Shown piece by piece: positions 1 to 12,460 of a stretch of 64,000 nucleotides of DNA. The first letter of the stretch is position 1. Every line of letters starts with the position of its first letter. Origin of the DNA: CAISIP01 sp965278985 (GTDB lineage: Bacteria > Pseudomonadota > Gammaproteobacteria > Burkholderiales > Burkholderiaceae_C); assembly GCA_965278985.1 (NCBI GenBank), contig OZ257131.1:4030001-4094000 (forward strand), given 5' to 3'. The translations under genes were made by a program, and so were the position numbers. The notes below the pieces were generated by a model. That model was given only the letters and a program-made list of their open reading frames with translations. It did no database searches and was not told the origin of the DNA.

Positions 1-1043
1 ATCTGTTCGCGCCAGGTATCGGTGTCCACGTAGAAGGCATCCATCATCTGCTGCTTGATGGCCCGTGCCTGATCCGTCGGCGCATCCGGATGCAGCTGCA
101 GCCACTGTTCGGCACGCAGCGCGAGGATCATCTGCTGGATGGGCAGCGTGCCGTACTCCATGGCGATGGAGGTGTACTCCGCCTGCGGGCACTCCTCGTA
201 GACCGCATTCATCATCAACCCCGTGAGGTTCGCGGAGGTGGAGCTGCCGTCGTAGATCGACGTGATGGGCGTGGCACCGCCACCGCCCCACCAGGCGCGT
301 GCGCGGGCCAGGGCGGCCGCATCGTTGCGGCAGGCGAAGATACGCTCTCCCTTGCCGGTGGGACCCAAGCCCGTGTGCAGGTCGATCCAGGCCAGTTGGC
401 GCACCGGCCCCAGGTGCTCGCGCAGCAGCTTCCGCAAGCTCTGGTTGCTCCAGGTCGGCGCGGTCCCGCCAAAGAACAGACCCTCGGGAAAGGCATGTTG
501 TCCCTGGGACACTGCCGCCTGGAACCTGGCGACGCCGTGGGTCTCGATGTAGCGTGCGATGGCCGCCTTGTTGTCTTGCGTGGGCGGCCACTGGGCGGGC
601 AGCAGCAGCGCATGGATGTCCCGGTACGCGGCGTTGTCTGGCAGTGGACGGGCGTAGTCGCTGAAATTGCGGTTGAGGTCCACGTTCTCCTGCGTCACGC
701 GGCGCAGGTGCGAAAAGCCATAGGGGTTGAGCGCATGGACGTACATCACGGCCATGTCGCCCGCCGACACCGCCCGCGCGAAGTCCGCATCACGCAGTGC
801 CGCGACCTGCACGCCGCTGCCGCAGAAGCCCTCCACGCCGTGGCAGCCGCTGGTGACCAGTAGCATGCGCCGCGCACCCGCATCCCCCGCCACGGCCACG
901 TCCATCGCCAGTTCCTCGCCGTCGCGCCCCTTCAAAGGATGCACGTAGGCATGCATGCGCAGCCCTGCGGCACGCGCCGCGTCCAGGAACTTCCCACGCG
1001 CCTCGGCATAGCTGCGCGAGAACGCGCCAGCGGGCTCCATCAT
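1..1043 (-). CDS. DUF2817/M14-like zinc metallopeptidase, 3' end outside the window
   Basis: The frame is open from an ATG at 1043 down to base 1 (347 codons), so the C-terminus is missing. The protein opens MMEPAGAFSRSYAEAR and has the segment SGCHGVEGFCGS around residues 66-76, in which H68 and E71 fit the zinc-binding HxxE of M14-type carboxypeptidases. NPYGFSHLRR and ENVDLNRNF follow, then AWIDLHTGLG with a likely third zinc-ligand histidine. This order is that of the DUF2817 branch of M14. The start overlaps the stop of the upstream M20 peptidase gene as ATGA, so the two are translationally coupled. A second ATG one codon later is an equally possible start. A joint role in hydrolysing amide or peptide substrates is inferred from the pairing; the substrate is unknown. 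Confidence 0.85.
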   Translation of the reverse strand, partial: MMEPAGAFSRSYAEARGKFLDAARAAGLRMHAYVHPLKGRDGEELAMDVAVAGDAGARRMLLVTSGCHGVEGFCGSGVQVAALRDADFARAVSAGDMAVMYVHALNPYGFSHLRRVTQENVDLNRNFSDYARPLPDNAAYRDIHALLLPAQWPPTQDNKAAIARYIETHGVARFQAAVSQGQHAFPEGLFFGGTAPTWSNQSLRKLLREHLGPVRQLAWIDLHTGLGPTGKGERIFACRNDAAALARARAWWGGGGATPITSIYDGSSTSANLTGLMMNAVYEECPQAEYTSIAMEYGTLPIQQMILALRAEQWLQLHPDAPTDQARAIKQQMMDAFYVDTDTWREQ

Positions 1044-2248
1044 CGTGCGGTCTCCGCGTCGGCCCTGGCGAGCCAGGCTTCCGCCAGTCGTACCCAGTAG
1101 GTCGCACCGAGCGGGATGAGGTCGTCGTTGAAGTCGTAGCTGGGGTTGTGCAGCATGCAGGGCCCACCGCCATGGCCCATCTCGCGGTGGGCGCCATCGC
1201 CGTTGGCGATGAAGCAGTACGCGCCGGGCTTGGCCTGCAGCATGAACGAGAAATCCTCCGCGCCCATCGTCGGGTCCTGCTCGGTCACGTTGTCGGCGCC
1301 CACGATATCGACCATCACCTTGCGCGCGAAGGCCGCCTCGGCTGCGGAGTTGATGGTCGGCGGGTAGTTGCGGCGGAAATGGAATTCGCATTGCAGGCCG
1401 AAGGCAGCACACAGGTTGGTGGCCACCTCCTGCATCCGCCGCTCGATCAGGTCCAGCACCTCGACGGTGAAGGTGCGCACCGTGCCGCGCAGCTGGCAGC
1501 TGTCGGGAATGACGTTGACGGCCTCGCCCGCGTGGATCATCGTGACGGAGATGACGCCCGCATCGTTGGGCTTCTTGTTGCGGCTGATGATGGTCTGGAA
1601 GGCCTGCACCATCTGGCAGGCCACCGGCACCGGGTCCAGCCCCAAGTGCGGCATCGCGGCGTGCCCGCCCTTGCCCGTGATGGTGATCGTGAAGTCATTG
1701 CTCGATGCCATCACCGGCCCGGCGCTGACGGCAAACTTGCCCACTTGCGAACCAGGCCAGTTGTGCATGCCGAAGACAGCTTCCATGGGGAACTGCTCGA
1801 ACAGGCCTTCCTTGATCATCTCGCGCGCGCCGCCACCGCCTTCTTCCGCCGGCTGGAAGATGAGGTAGACCGTGCCATCGAAATTGCGGTGCTTTGCGAA
1901 GTGCTGGGCCGCGGCCAGCAGCATCGCCGTGTGCCCGTCGTGGCCGCAGGCATGCATCTTTCCGGCATGCTGGCTCTTGTGCGCAAAGCTGTTGAACTCC
2001 TGCATCGGCAGCGCATCCATGTCGGCACGCAGGCCTACCGCCCGCGAGGACGTGCCGTTCTTGACGATGCCCACGACGCCCGTGGTGCCGAGGCCGCGGT
2101 GGATAGGGATGCCCCATTCCGTGAGCTTGGCCGCCACGACGTCGGCGGTGCGAACTTCCTCGAAGCAAAGTTCGGGGTGCGCGTGGATGTCGCGTCGTAC
2201 GCTGGCAATCGCCGCCGCCTGGCTGACGATGGAGTCGATCATCTTCAT
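1040..2248 (-). CDS. M20 family metallopeptidase/amidohydrolase (hippurate-hydrolase-like)
   Basis: A 402-residue protein, the usual length for M20D amidohydrolases that cleave N-acyl amino acids or small peptides with a two-metal centre. Visible motifs are the metal-binding stretch HACGHDGHTAML (C101, H103, H106), the catalytic acid pair QPAEEGG (E135/E136), FGMHNWPG with a ligand histidine at 162, and GAEDFSFML near the C-terminus. No signal peptide, so it is probably cytoplasmic. An AGGAGA ribosome site lies 7 bases before the ATG at 2248. It is first of a two-gene unit with the M14-like gene and is divergent from the molybdoenzyme across 194 bp. The family is clear; the exact substrate is not. 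Confidence 0.93.
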   Translation of the reverse strand: MKMIDSIVSQAAAIASVRRDIHAHPELCFEEVRTADVVAAKLTEWGIPIHRGLGTTGVVGIVKNGTSSRAVGLRADMDALPMQEFNSFAHKSQHAGKMHACGHDGHTAMLLAAAQHFAKHRNFDGTVYLIFQPAEEGGGGAREMIKEGLFEQFPMEAVFGMHNWPGSQVGKFAVSAGPVMASSNDFTITITGKGGHAAMPHLGLDPVPVACQMVQAFQTIISRNKKPNDAGVISVTMIHAGEAVNVIPDSCQLRGTVRTFTVEVLDLIERRMQEVATNLCAAFGLQCEFHFRRNYPPTINSAAEAAFARKVMVDIVGADNVTEQDPTMGAEDFSFMLQAKPGAYCFIANGDGAHREMGHGGGPCMLHNPSYDFNDDLIPLGATYWVRLAEAWLARADAETAR

Positions 2249-2442
2249 GGCGAGCTCTCCTGTGGGATGACGCCGGCCGCCATGCAGCCGAGGTTTGTGT
2301 GAAAAGCGGGCAGGACTTGCGCCGCATGGCGACAGCTTAACCGCGCCAGCGTGCGCATGCGCTTGCCGCTGGCGCTATTCCGGCGCCAGAATCCGGTATC
2401 GGCGCCCCTGGCGCCCTGCCCGGCGATGCGCCTCGACACACC

Positions 2443-4521
2443 ATGACTTTCTCCGTAGCCGCAGATCCCACGCTGCAGCCCCATAACGTGCTCGGCGCCT
2501 GCCCGCACGACTGCCCCGACAGCTGCGCCATCGTCACCACGGTCGTGAATGGTGTCGCCACACGGGTCCAGGGCAATCCCGACCATCCCCAGACCGGCGG
2601 CGTGTTGTGCACCAAGGTGTCGCGCTATGCCCAACGCACCCACCACCCCGACCGCATCCTGCAACCCCTGCGCCGCACGGGGCCGAAGGGGTCAGGCCAG
2701 TTTGAACAGGTTTCGTGGGACGACGCGCTGCGGGATATTTCGCAACGCCTGCGAGAGATTGCTGCACGGGATCCGCAGGCGATCGTGCCCTACAGTTATG
2801 CCGGCACCATGGGGCTCGTCCAGGGCGAAAGCATGGCAGCGCGCTTCTTCAACCGACTGGGTGCTTCGCGCCTCGAACGCACGATCTGCGCCAGTGCGGG
2901 CGCCGAGGCGCTCACGCATACGCTGGGCGGCAAAGTCGGTATGCGGGTGGAGCATTTCTCCGAGTCCAGGCTGATCCTCATCTGGGGCAGCAACGCCATC
3001 GCCAGCAGCGTGCATTTCTGGCGTTACGCGCAGGAGGCCAAACGCCGCGGCGCCAAGCTGGTGTGCATCGATCCCCGGCGTAGCGAGACCGCCGACAAGT
3101 GCCACCGCCATATCGCGCTGCTGCCGGGCACCGATGCGGCACTCGCGTTCGGGATGATGCATGAACTCATCACGCACGACTGGCTGGACCATGACTATCT
3201 CGCGCGGCATACGCTGGGCTGGGAGGCGTTGCGTGCACGCGCCCTGGAATGGCCGGTCGAGCGTGCCGCCGCGGTGTGCGGCATCACGCCCGAGGAGATC
3301 CGGGATCTGGCGCGCGACTATGGCGCAGCCGCCCGCGAGGGCGCGCCCGTCGCGATCCGCCTGAACTACGGCATGCAGCGGGTGCGCGGTGCGGGCAACG
3401 CGGTGCGCGCAGTAGCGGTGCTTCCCGCATTGGTAGGGGCCTGGCGCCACCGGGCGGGCGGCTTGCTGATGACGAGCTCGGGGCTGTTCCCGGTGCAGCG
3501 CGCGGCCCTGGAGCGACCGGAGTTGCTGGAAGGAAGGCGTCCGCGCAGCATCAACATGAACACCATCGGTGGAGACCTGCTGCGTCCGGCATCGTCGGAA
3601 TTCGGGCCGGCCATCGAGGCGATGGTGGTCTACAACAGCAATCCGGTGGCCGTGGCACCCGACTCCGCGCAGGTTACCAAGGGCTTCGCGCGCGAGGACC
3701 TGTTCACCGTGATCCTGGAGCATTTCCAGACCGATACCGCAGACTATGCGGACTATGTGCTGCCGGCCACCACGCAGCTCGAACATTGGGATATCCACTA
3801 CAGCTATGGCCATACGGATATCGTGCTGAACTGGCCAGCGATTGCGCCTTTGGGTGGTGCGAAGCCGAATACGCAGATATTTCGCGAGTTGGCACAGCGC
3901 ATGGGGTGGCATGACAGCTCGTTCCAGGACGACGATCTTGCACTGTGCAGACAGGCCTACGGCGACAGGGTCGACTTCGACGGTTTGCTGGCGCGGGGTT
4001 TCGCCACGCTGGATTTGCCGGCAGCACCGTTCGCGGAGGGCAACTTTCCGACGCCTTCAGGCAAATGCGAGTTCTTCAGCCAGCGCCTAGCGGAGCAGGG
4101 GCTGGACGGGCTACCCGACCATGTGCCCAACTACGAGCCGTGGGGAAGTTCGGCTGCCTATCCATTGGCGATGATTTCGCCGCCGGCGCGCAATTTCCTC
4201 AATTCCACATTCGTGAATGTGGCGAGCTTGCGGGATATCGAGGGCGAGCCTTTGCTGGAGATGCATCCGCAGGACGCTACTGTGCGGGGGCTGACCGATG
4301 GCGCCACGGTGCGCGTGTTCAACCAGCGAGGCGACTACCGATGCCGACTGGCCATCTCCACCCGGGCCCGACCGGGCGTGGTGAACGGGATGGGTATCTG
4401 GTGGCGAAAGTTCGGGCTGGATGGCAAGAACGTCAACGAGTTGACCAGCCAGCGTCTGACGGATATGGGACGCGCGCCGACCTTCTACGATTGTCTGGTG
4501 GAAGTTGAAGTCGCAGCGTGA
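2443..4521 (+). CDS. Molybdopterin-dependent oxidoreductase (formate dehydrogenase/DMSO reductase superfamily)
   Basis: A 692-residue molybdo-bis-PGD enzyme. The N-terminus holds a [4Fe-4S] motif with C20, C24, C28 and C56 (C-x3-C-x3-C-x27-C) in GACPHDCPDSCAI and GGVLCTKVSR. Cofactor-binding segments follow: LILIWGSNAIASS, a GAKLVCIDPRRSETA stretch, and AMVVYNSNPVAVAPD. A C-terminal molydop-binding domain starts near residue 560 (YPLAMISPPARNFLNS) and continues through EMHPQDATVRGLTDGATVRVFN. There is no Tat signal, so it is probably cytoplasmic. It stands alone, with no electron-transfer subunits nearby. It belongs to the broad group annotated simply as molybdopterin oxidoreductases; formate, thiosulfate or another substrate cannot be decided from the sequence. 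Confidence 0.9.
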   Translation: MTFSVAADPTLQPHNVLGACPHDCPDSCAIVTTVVNGVATRVQGNPDHPQTGGVLCTKVSRYAQRTHHPDRILQPLRRTGPKGSGQFEQVSWDDALRDISQRLREIAARDPQAIVPYSYAGTMGLVQGESMAARFFNRLGASRLERTICASAGAEALTHTLGGKVGMRVEHFSESRLILIWGSNAIASSVHFWRYAQEAKRRGAKLVCIDPRRSETADKCHRHIALLPGTDAALAFGMMHELITHDWLDHDYLARHTLGWEALRARALEWPVERAAAVCGITPEEIRDLARDYGAAAREGAPVAIRLNYGMQRVRGAGNAVRAVAVLPALVGAWRHRAGGLLMTSSGLFPVQRAALERPELLEGRRPRSINMNTIGGDLLRPASSEFGPAIEAMVVYNSNPVAVAPDSAQVTKGFAREDLFTVILEHFQTDTADYADYVLPATTQLEHWDIHYSYGHTDIVLNWPAIAPLGGAKPNTQIFRELAQRMGWHDSSFQDDDLALCRQAYGDRVDFDGLLARGFATLDLPAAPFAEGNFPTPSGKCEFFSQRLAEQGLDGLPDHVPNYEPWGSSAAYPLAMISPPARNFLNSTFVNVASLRDIEGEPLLEMHPQDATVRGLTDGATVRVFNQRGDYRCRLAISTRARPGVVNGMGIWWRKFGLDGKNVNELTSQRLTDMGRAPTFYDCLVEVEVAA

Positions 4522-4605
4522 TGAGTTGACCGCTGCAAGCGTTTCGTATCGCTATATCGCTGTATATAGGAAACGTGCCGTTTTGTGAATTAGTTGGTCC
4601 AAAGA

Positions 4606-4641
4606 CAAAACCCCTCTTGCATTTCTGCAAGAGGGGTTTTG
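4606..4641 (-). terminator. Rho-independent terminator of the rrn operon, probably bidirectional
   Basis: A perfect 15-bp stem, CAAAACCCCTCTTGC (4606-4620) with its complement at 4627-4641, encloses a 6-base loop. Read on the minus strand the 3' arm ends in GGGGTTTTG and is followed by TCTTT. It lies just past the 5S gene. Because the stem carries A and T runs on both sides it can also stop transcription from the molybdoenzyme gene on the plus strand. Confidence 0.9.
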
Positions 4642-4653
4642 AGGGCTGTAGAA

Positions 4654-4768
4654 GCCTGACGATGACCTACTTTCACACGGGAATCCGCACTATCATCGGC
4701 GCTGAGGCGTTTCACTGTCCTGTTCGGGATGGGAAGGAGTGGGACCACCTCGCTATGGTCATCAGGCA
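4654..4768 (-). rRNA. rrf: 5S ribosomal RNA
   Basis: The minus strand reads TGCCTGATGACCATAGCGAG at the 5' side and ends near GTAGGTCATCGTCAGGC, so the 5' and 3' ends pair as in every 5S rRNA. The internal CCCATCCCGAACAGG segment is conserved. It lies about 125 bp beyond the 23S gene and ahead of a strong terminator. Ends are good to a few bases. Confidence 0.95.
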
Positions 4769-4892
4769 TAACTGGTTGTGGTCTTGATATTTTGGGTATC
4801 AAGACGACGAATTCATAGAGCTAAATCAGCTTGGTATTTTGACTGCGTCACCTGGCATAACAACCTTGATGGCTTGTGCATCAAAGTTATAG

Positions 4893-7759
<2,867 letters not shown>

Positions 7760-7767
<8 letters not shown>

Positions 7768-7779
7768 TATAACTTTGAT
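7760..7779 (-). other. 23S processing stem (partner arm at 4880-4899)
   Basis: CTTGACCCTATAACTTTGAT at 7760-7779 is the exact reverse complement of the 20 bases at 4880-4899. The two arms bracket the 23S gene, giving a 20-bp perfect duplex in the precursor RNA. This is the known arrangement for RNase III cleavage of pre-23S rRNA. Confidence 0.85.
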
Positions 7780-8013
7780 CTTTCTTGCGAAAGCAAAGCG
7801 TTTCAAGGAATGTTGTCTGGTCTTTCACCAGACGCGTTATGCCGTAATATGAATTACTCTTTGACATTGCTGTCAGAGAAAATTCGTCATTACTTGAATT
7901 CAAACAAAGTTCAAATTCGTTTTGACGCAATCAAATTGTCACTGGCGGCACGGTATGCACGAAACCTTTACGAATGTGCACTTTCCGCCAGCAACGCTGA
8001 TTTCAACTCTATG

Positions 8014-8028
8014 AATTTTTAAAGAACA
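8014..8028 (-). promoter_or_regulatory. boxA-like antitermination site in the tRNA-Ala to 23S spacer
   Basis: The minus strand reads TGTTCTTTAAAAATT, close to the boxA consensus TGCTCTTTAACA bound by the NusB/S10 antitermination complex. The surrounding spacer (7780-8108, about 330 bp) is AT-richer than the flanking genes and holds no credible coding sequence. Confidence 0.65.
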
Positions 8029-8108
8029 GCCGATTGATCAAGAAATCTCGATCAACAACAAAGCGTCCTTCCACTTTCGCAGAAAGCCACTTTGGTGTTG
8101 AATTGAAT

Positions 8109-8184
8109 TGGTGGAGGTGACAGGACTCGAACCCGCTACCTACTGCTTGCAAAGCAGCCGCTCTCCCAGCTGAGCTACACCCCC
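8109..8184 (-). tRNA. tRNA-Ala (anticodon TGC)
   Basis: A 76-nt cloverleaf on the minus strand starts GGGGGTGTAGCTCAGC, has the anticodon loop CTTTGCAAG, carries GGTTCGAGTCC in the T arm and ends in an encoded CCA. It is the standard second tRNA of the 16S-23S spacer. Confidence 0.97.
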
Positions 8185-8209
8185 AAAACAGTATTGGATA
8201 TTGGAGGAA

Positions 8210-8286
8210 TGGTGGGTCTGGTTGGTCTCGAACCAACGACCCCCGCCTTATCAAGACGGTGCTCTAACCAACTGAGCTACAGACCC
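8210..8286 (-). tRNA. tRNA-Ile (anticodon GAT)
   Basis: A 77-nt cloverleaf on the minus strand starts GGGTCTGTAGCTCAGTTGG, has the anticodon GAT within CTTGATAAG, the T arm GGTTCGAGACC and an encoded CCA end. It is the first tRNA after 16S, as usual for Burkholderiales. Confidence 0.97.
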
Positions 8287-8382
8287 AAGCCGGTCGCTTT
8301 CTATCCCGAATAACCAGGATTCGCTGGCGACAACCTTCCAACAACCGATAAGTGTGAGCGTTTGAGCTAGATGACAGTTTCC

Positions 8383-9919
<1,537 letters not shown>

Positions 9920-10044
9920 GATCTTGAAATTTATACTCTTTCGAGTTAACTCATAAAAACGGAATTGAAGTGAACTTCACTTCTATTCTCATGAGCATTT
10001 GAAAGTCAGTTAAGACTTCGTTCCGAAGAACTTCGTCATCACCT

Positions 10045-10065
10045 TCAAACGCCCACGCTTATCGG
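10045..10065 (-). other. Leader arm of the pre-16S processing stem (partner at 8345-8365)
   Basis: The leader segment at 10045-10065 and the 21 bases at 8345-8365 beyond the 16S 3' end can pair over 21 positions with 19 Watson-Crick pairs, one G-U and one mismatch. The core is CCGATAAG with GCGTTTGA. It brackets 16S and matches the known RNase III processing duplex. Confidence 0.8.
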
Positions 10066-10069
10066 CTGT

Positions 10070-10085
10070 AAGTTTTTAAGGATCA
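10070..10085 (-). promoter_or_regulatory. boxA-like site in the rrn leader
   Basis: The minus strand reads TGATCCTTAAAAACTT, similar to the spacer boxA at 8014-8028, directly upstream of the 16S processing stem. This is the expected place for rRNA antitermination signals. Confidence 0.5.
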
Positions 10086-10138
10086 CCAGCCAGAATCTCT
10101 TCTTGCTGCGAACTCAACTGCGATCAGTTGAGCCATCT

Positions 10139-10168
10139 AGTATACGACAGTTTTTTGAATCCTGTCAA
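10139..10168 (-). promoter_or_regulatory. rrn promoter, proximal (P2), sigma-70 type
   Basis: On the minus strand a perfect TTGACA (10163-10168) and TATACT (10139-10144) are 18 bases apart. The bases just upstream of the -35 (TTTAGAAAATAAACGAATTG) are AT-rich like an UP element. Transcription should start near 10131 and run into 16S. The stretch 9920-10521 (leader, promoters and upstream of uup) holds no gene I can support. Confidence 0.85.
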
Positions 10169-10262
10169 TCAATTCGTTTATTTTCTAAACTCACCGACCT
10201 TTTACAAACCTCTTTACCACCCCGCCGAATCAGCACTTGGCGTCTCCAGCAGAGCCTCAGAT

Positions 10263-10290
10263 TCTATACCGCTTTTCAGCAACATCGCAA
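10263..10290 (-). promoter_or_regulatory. rrn promoter, distal (P1), sigma-70 type
   Basis: On the minus strand TTGCGA (10285-10290) and TATAGA (10263-10268) are 16 bases apart, preceded by an A-rich stretch (TTTGAAAAAATCTT) resembling an UP element. Together with the site about 120 bp downstream it would form the tandem promoter pair usual for rRNA operons. It is a weaker consensus match than P2. Confidence 0.55.
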
Positions 10291-10521
10291 CCCAAGGCAG
10301 AAGATTTTTTCAAATCCCCCCAGCAAGCACCGTAGCACCCACCGCACTTCGCCGTGATCAGCGAAGCCCATGATCATACTACGAGTTTGGACGGCTATTC
10401 AGACGACTCCCGAACTTTTTAGCAAGAGCGAGGCACTCCAACCATTGCAAGCAGACACCCTCCTGAAGTTCGCGCCCCGATTCGCACACTGCCCGAACCC
10501 AGTCCCGATAATTCCAGGACT

Positions 10522-12417
10522 ATGGCGCTATTGACTCTCCTCTCCGCACAGCTCGCTTATGGGCACGTGGCATTGCTCGACCATGCCGATTTTTCACTGG
10601 AGGCGCAAGAGCGTGTCGGCCTGATCGGCCGCAACGGTACAGGCAAATCATCGCTCTTGAAGATCCTCGCCGGCATGGAAGTTCCCGACGACGGCAGCGT
10701 GCAGCGCCAGCAGGGCGTACGGTTGTGCCATGTGGCGCAGGAGCCGGAACTGGCCGCTGACAAGCGCATCCAGGACGTGGTGCAGGAAGGCCTTTCCGAC
10801 ATCCTGACGCTGATCGACTCCTACGGCCACGGTGGCGGTGATATCGACCGGATACACAGCGCGATAGAGGCGTTGGACGGCTGGAACTGGGAGCAGCGAC
10901 TGGCCGCGACCCTGGACCGGCTGCGGCTCGACCCTACTGCGCCGATCAGCACCTTGTCGGGCGGGATGCGCAAACGCGTGGCGCTTGCACGTGCTCTCGT
11001 GGGGCAACCGGATGTGCTCCTGCTGGACGAACCCACCAACCACCTCGACCTGGACTCCATCGACTGGCTCGCCGAGCTTCTCGTGGGATTCCCCGGCAGC
11101 TTGGTGACCATCACCCATGACCGAGCTTTCCTGGACCGCGTCGCCACGCGCATCGTTGAGTTGGACCGTGGCCGGCTGCTCTCCTATCCAGGCAACTTCG
11201 CGCGTTACCAGCTCCAGAAGGAAGAGCAACTCGCGCAGGAAGCCGTGCTGTCCGCCAAGGCGGACAAGCTGCTGGCCCAGGAAGAGATCTGGATACGCAA
11301 AGGCGTCGAAGCCCGCCGCACGCGCAGCCAGAGCCGCATCCATCGCCTGGAAGCCCTGCGCGACCAGCGTGCCGCACGCCGCGAAGCCGTGGGCCGGGTG
11401 CGCATGGACGTGAGCGGCGATACGCGCAGCGGCAAGATCGTGGCGGAGCTGAGCGAGGTGCACCTCGCATTCGGCGACCGGCCCATCGTGCGCGATTTCT
11501 CGGCCACGATCCTGCGTGGCGACAAGATCGGTCTCATCGGCCCCAACGGCAGCGGCAAGACCACCCTCCTGAAGCTGATCCTCGGTGAACTGCTCCCCGA
11601 CGCGGGCACGGTGCGCCAGGGCTCGCGCATGCAGGTGGCGTACTTCGACCAGATGCGCAACGCGCTGAACCTGGATGCCACGCTCGAAGACGCCATCAGC
11701 CCTGGCAGCGAGTGGATCGAGATCGGCAACCAGCGCAAGCATGTGAAGAGTTATCTGGGCGACTTCCTGTTTTCGCCCGCGCGCTCCAACTCACCCGTGC
11801 GCTCCCTCTCCGGCGGTGAACGCAACCGGCTGCTGCTGGCCCGCCTTTTCGCCCGTCCCGCCAACGTCCTGGTACTGGACGAGCCCACCAACGATCTGGA
11901 CATCGACACGCTGGAACTGCTCGAAGACCTGCTGCAGTCCTATGACGGCACGGTGTTCCTGGTCAGCCACGACCGCACCTTCCTCGACAACGTGGTCACC
12001 AGCACCATCGCTTTCGAAGGCGCGGGCGTCTGGCGCGAGTACGAGGGCGGCGTGCAGGACTGGCTCACGCAGTCCGCACGCGCACGGCAGGCCCGCGCCA
12101 CGCAGGCCGCCCCTGCCAAAGCGGCGGCCACCGCGCCCTCCCCAGTGGCAGCCGTCACCCCCACCACACCTGCGGCGCCAGCCCCGGGGCGGCAGAAGCT
12201 CAGCTACAAGGAACAACGCGAGCTCGATGCCTTGCCGGCGCTGATCGACCGCCTGGAGAAAGAGCAAGGCGCCTTGCGCGAAGCGCTGGCCGACGGCAGC
12301 CTGTATGTGCAGGACCCCGCACGGGCACAGGACCACCACAGCCGCGACTCGGCCATCGACGAAGAGCTGATGGAGGCCCTGGAGCGTTGGGAGGCGCTGG
12401 CAGCGCGCACGAACTGA
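10522..12417 (+). CDS. uup: ABC-F family ATPase, Uup type
   Basis: A 631-residue soluble protein with two ATP-binding cassettes and no membrane segments. Cassette 1 has GRNGTGKS at residues 36-43, the signature LSGGMRKRVALARAL and the Walker B DVLLLDEPTNHLDL. Cassette 2 has GPNGSGKT, LSGGERNRLLLARLF and VLVLDEPTNDLDI. A charged linker joins them, and an Ala/Pro-rich stretch leads into a C-terminal coiled coil (LDALPALIDRLEKEQGAL), which is diagnostic of Uup rather than other ABC-F proteins. Uup proteins act at the ribosome or on branched DNA intermediates. An AGGA site lies just before the ATG. It is divergent from the rrn promoters and followed 43 bp later by the sensor kinase. Confidence 0.93.
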   Translation: MALLTLLSAQLAYGHVALLDHADFSLEAQERVGLIGRNGTGKSSLLKILAGMEVPDDGSVQRQQGVRLCHVAQEPELAADKRIQDVVQEGLSDILTLIDSYGHGGGDIDRIHSAIEALDGWNWEQRLAATLDRLRLDPTAPISTLSGGMRKRVALARALVGQPDVLLLDEPTNHLDLDSIDWLAELLVGFPGSLVTITHDRAFLDRVATRIVELDRGRLLSYPGNFARYQLQKEEQLAQEAVLSAKADKLLAQEEIWIRKGVEARRTRSQSRIHRLEALRDQRAARREAVGRVRMDVSGDTRSGKIVAELSEVHLAFGDRPIVRDFSATILRGDKIGLIGPNGSGKTTLLKLILGELLPDAGTVRQGSRMQVAYFDQMRNALNLDATLEDAISPGSEWIEIGNQRKHVKSYLGDFLFSPARSNSPVRSLSGGERNRLLLARLFARPANVLVLDEPTNDLDIDTLELLEDLLQSYDGTVFLVSHDRTFLDNVVTSTIAFEGAGVWREYEGGVQDWLTQSARARQARATQAAPAKAAATAPSPVAAVTPTTPAAPAPGRQKLSYKEQRELDALPALIDRLEKEQGALREALADGSLYVQDPARAQDHHSRDSAIDEELMEALERWEALAARTN

Positions 12418-12460
12418 GCGCCGGCTGCGACACTCGCCCCACCAACGCCACCCTCCCCCG

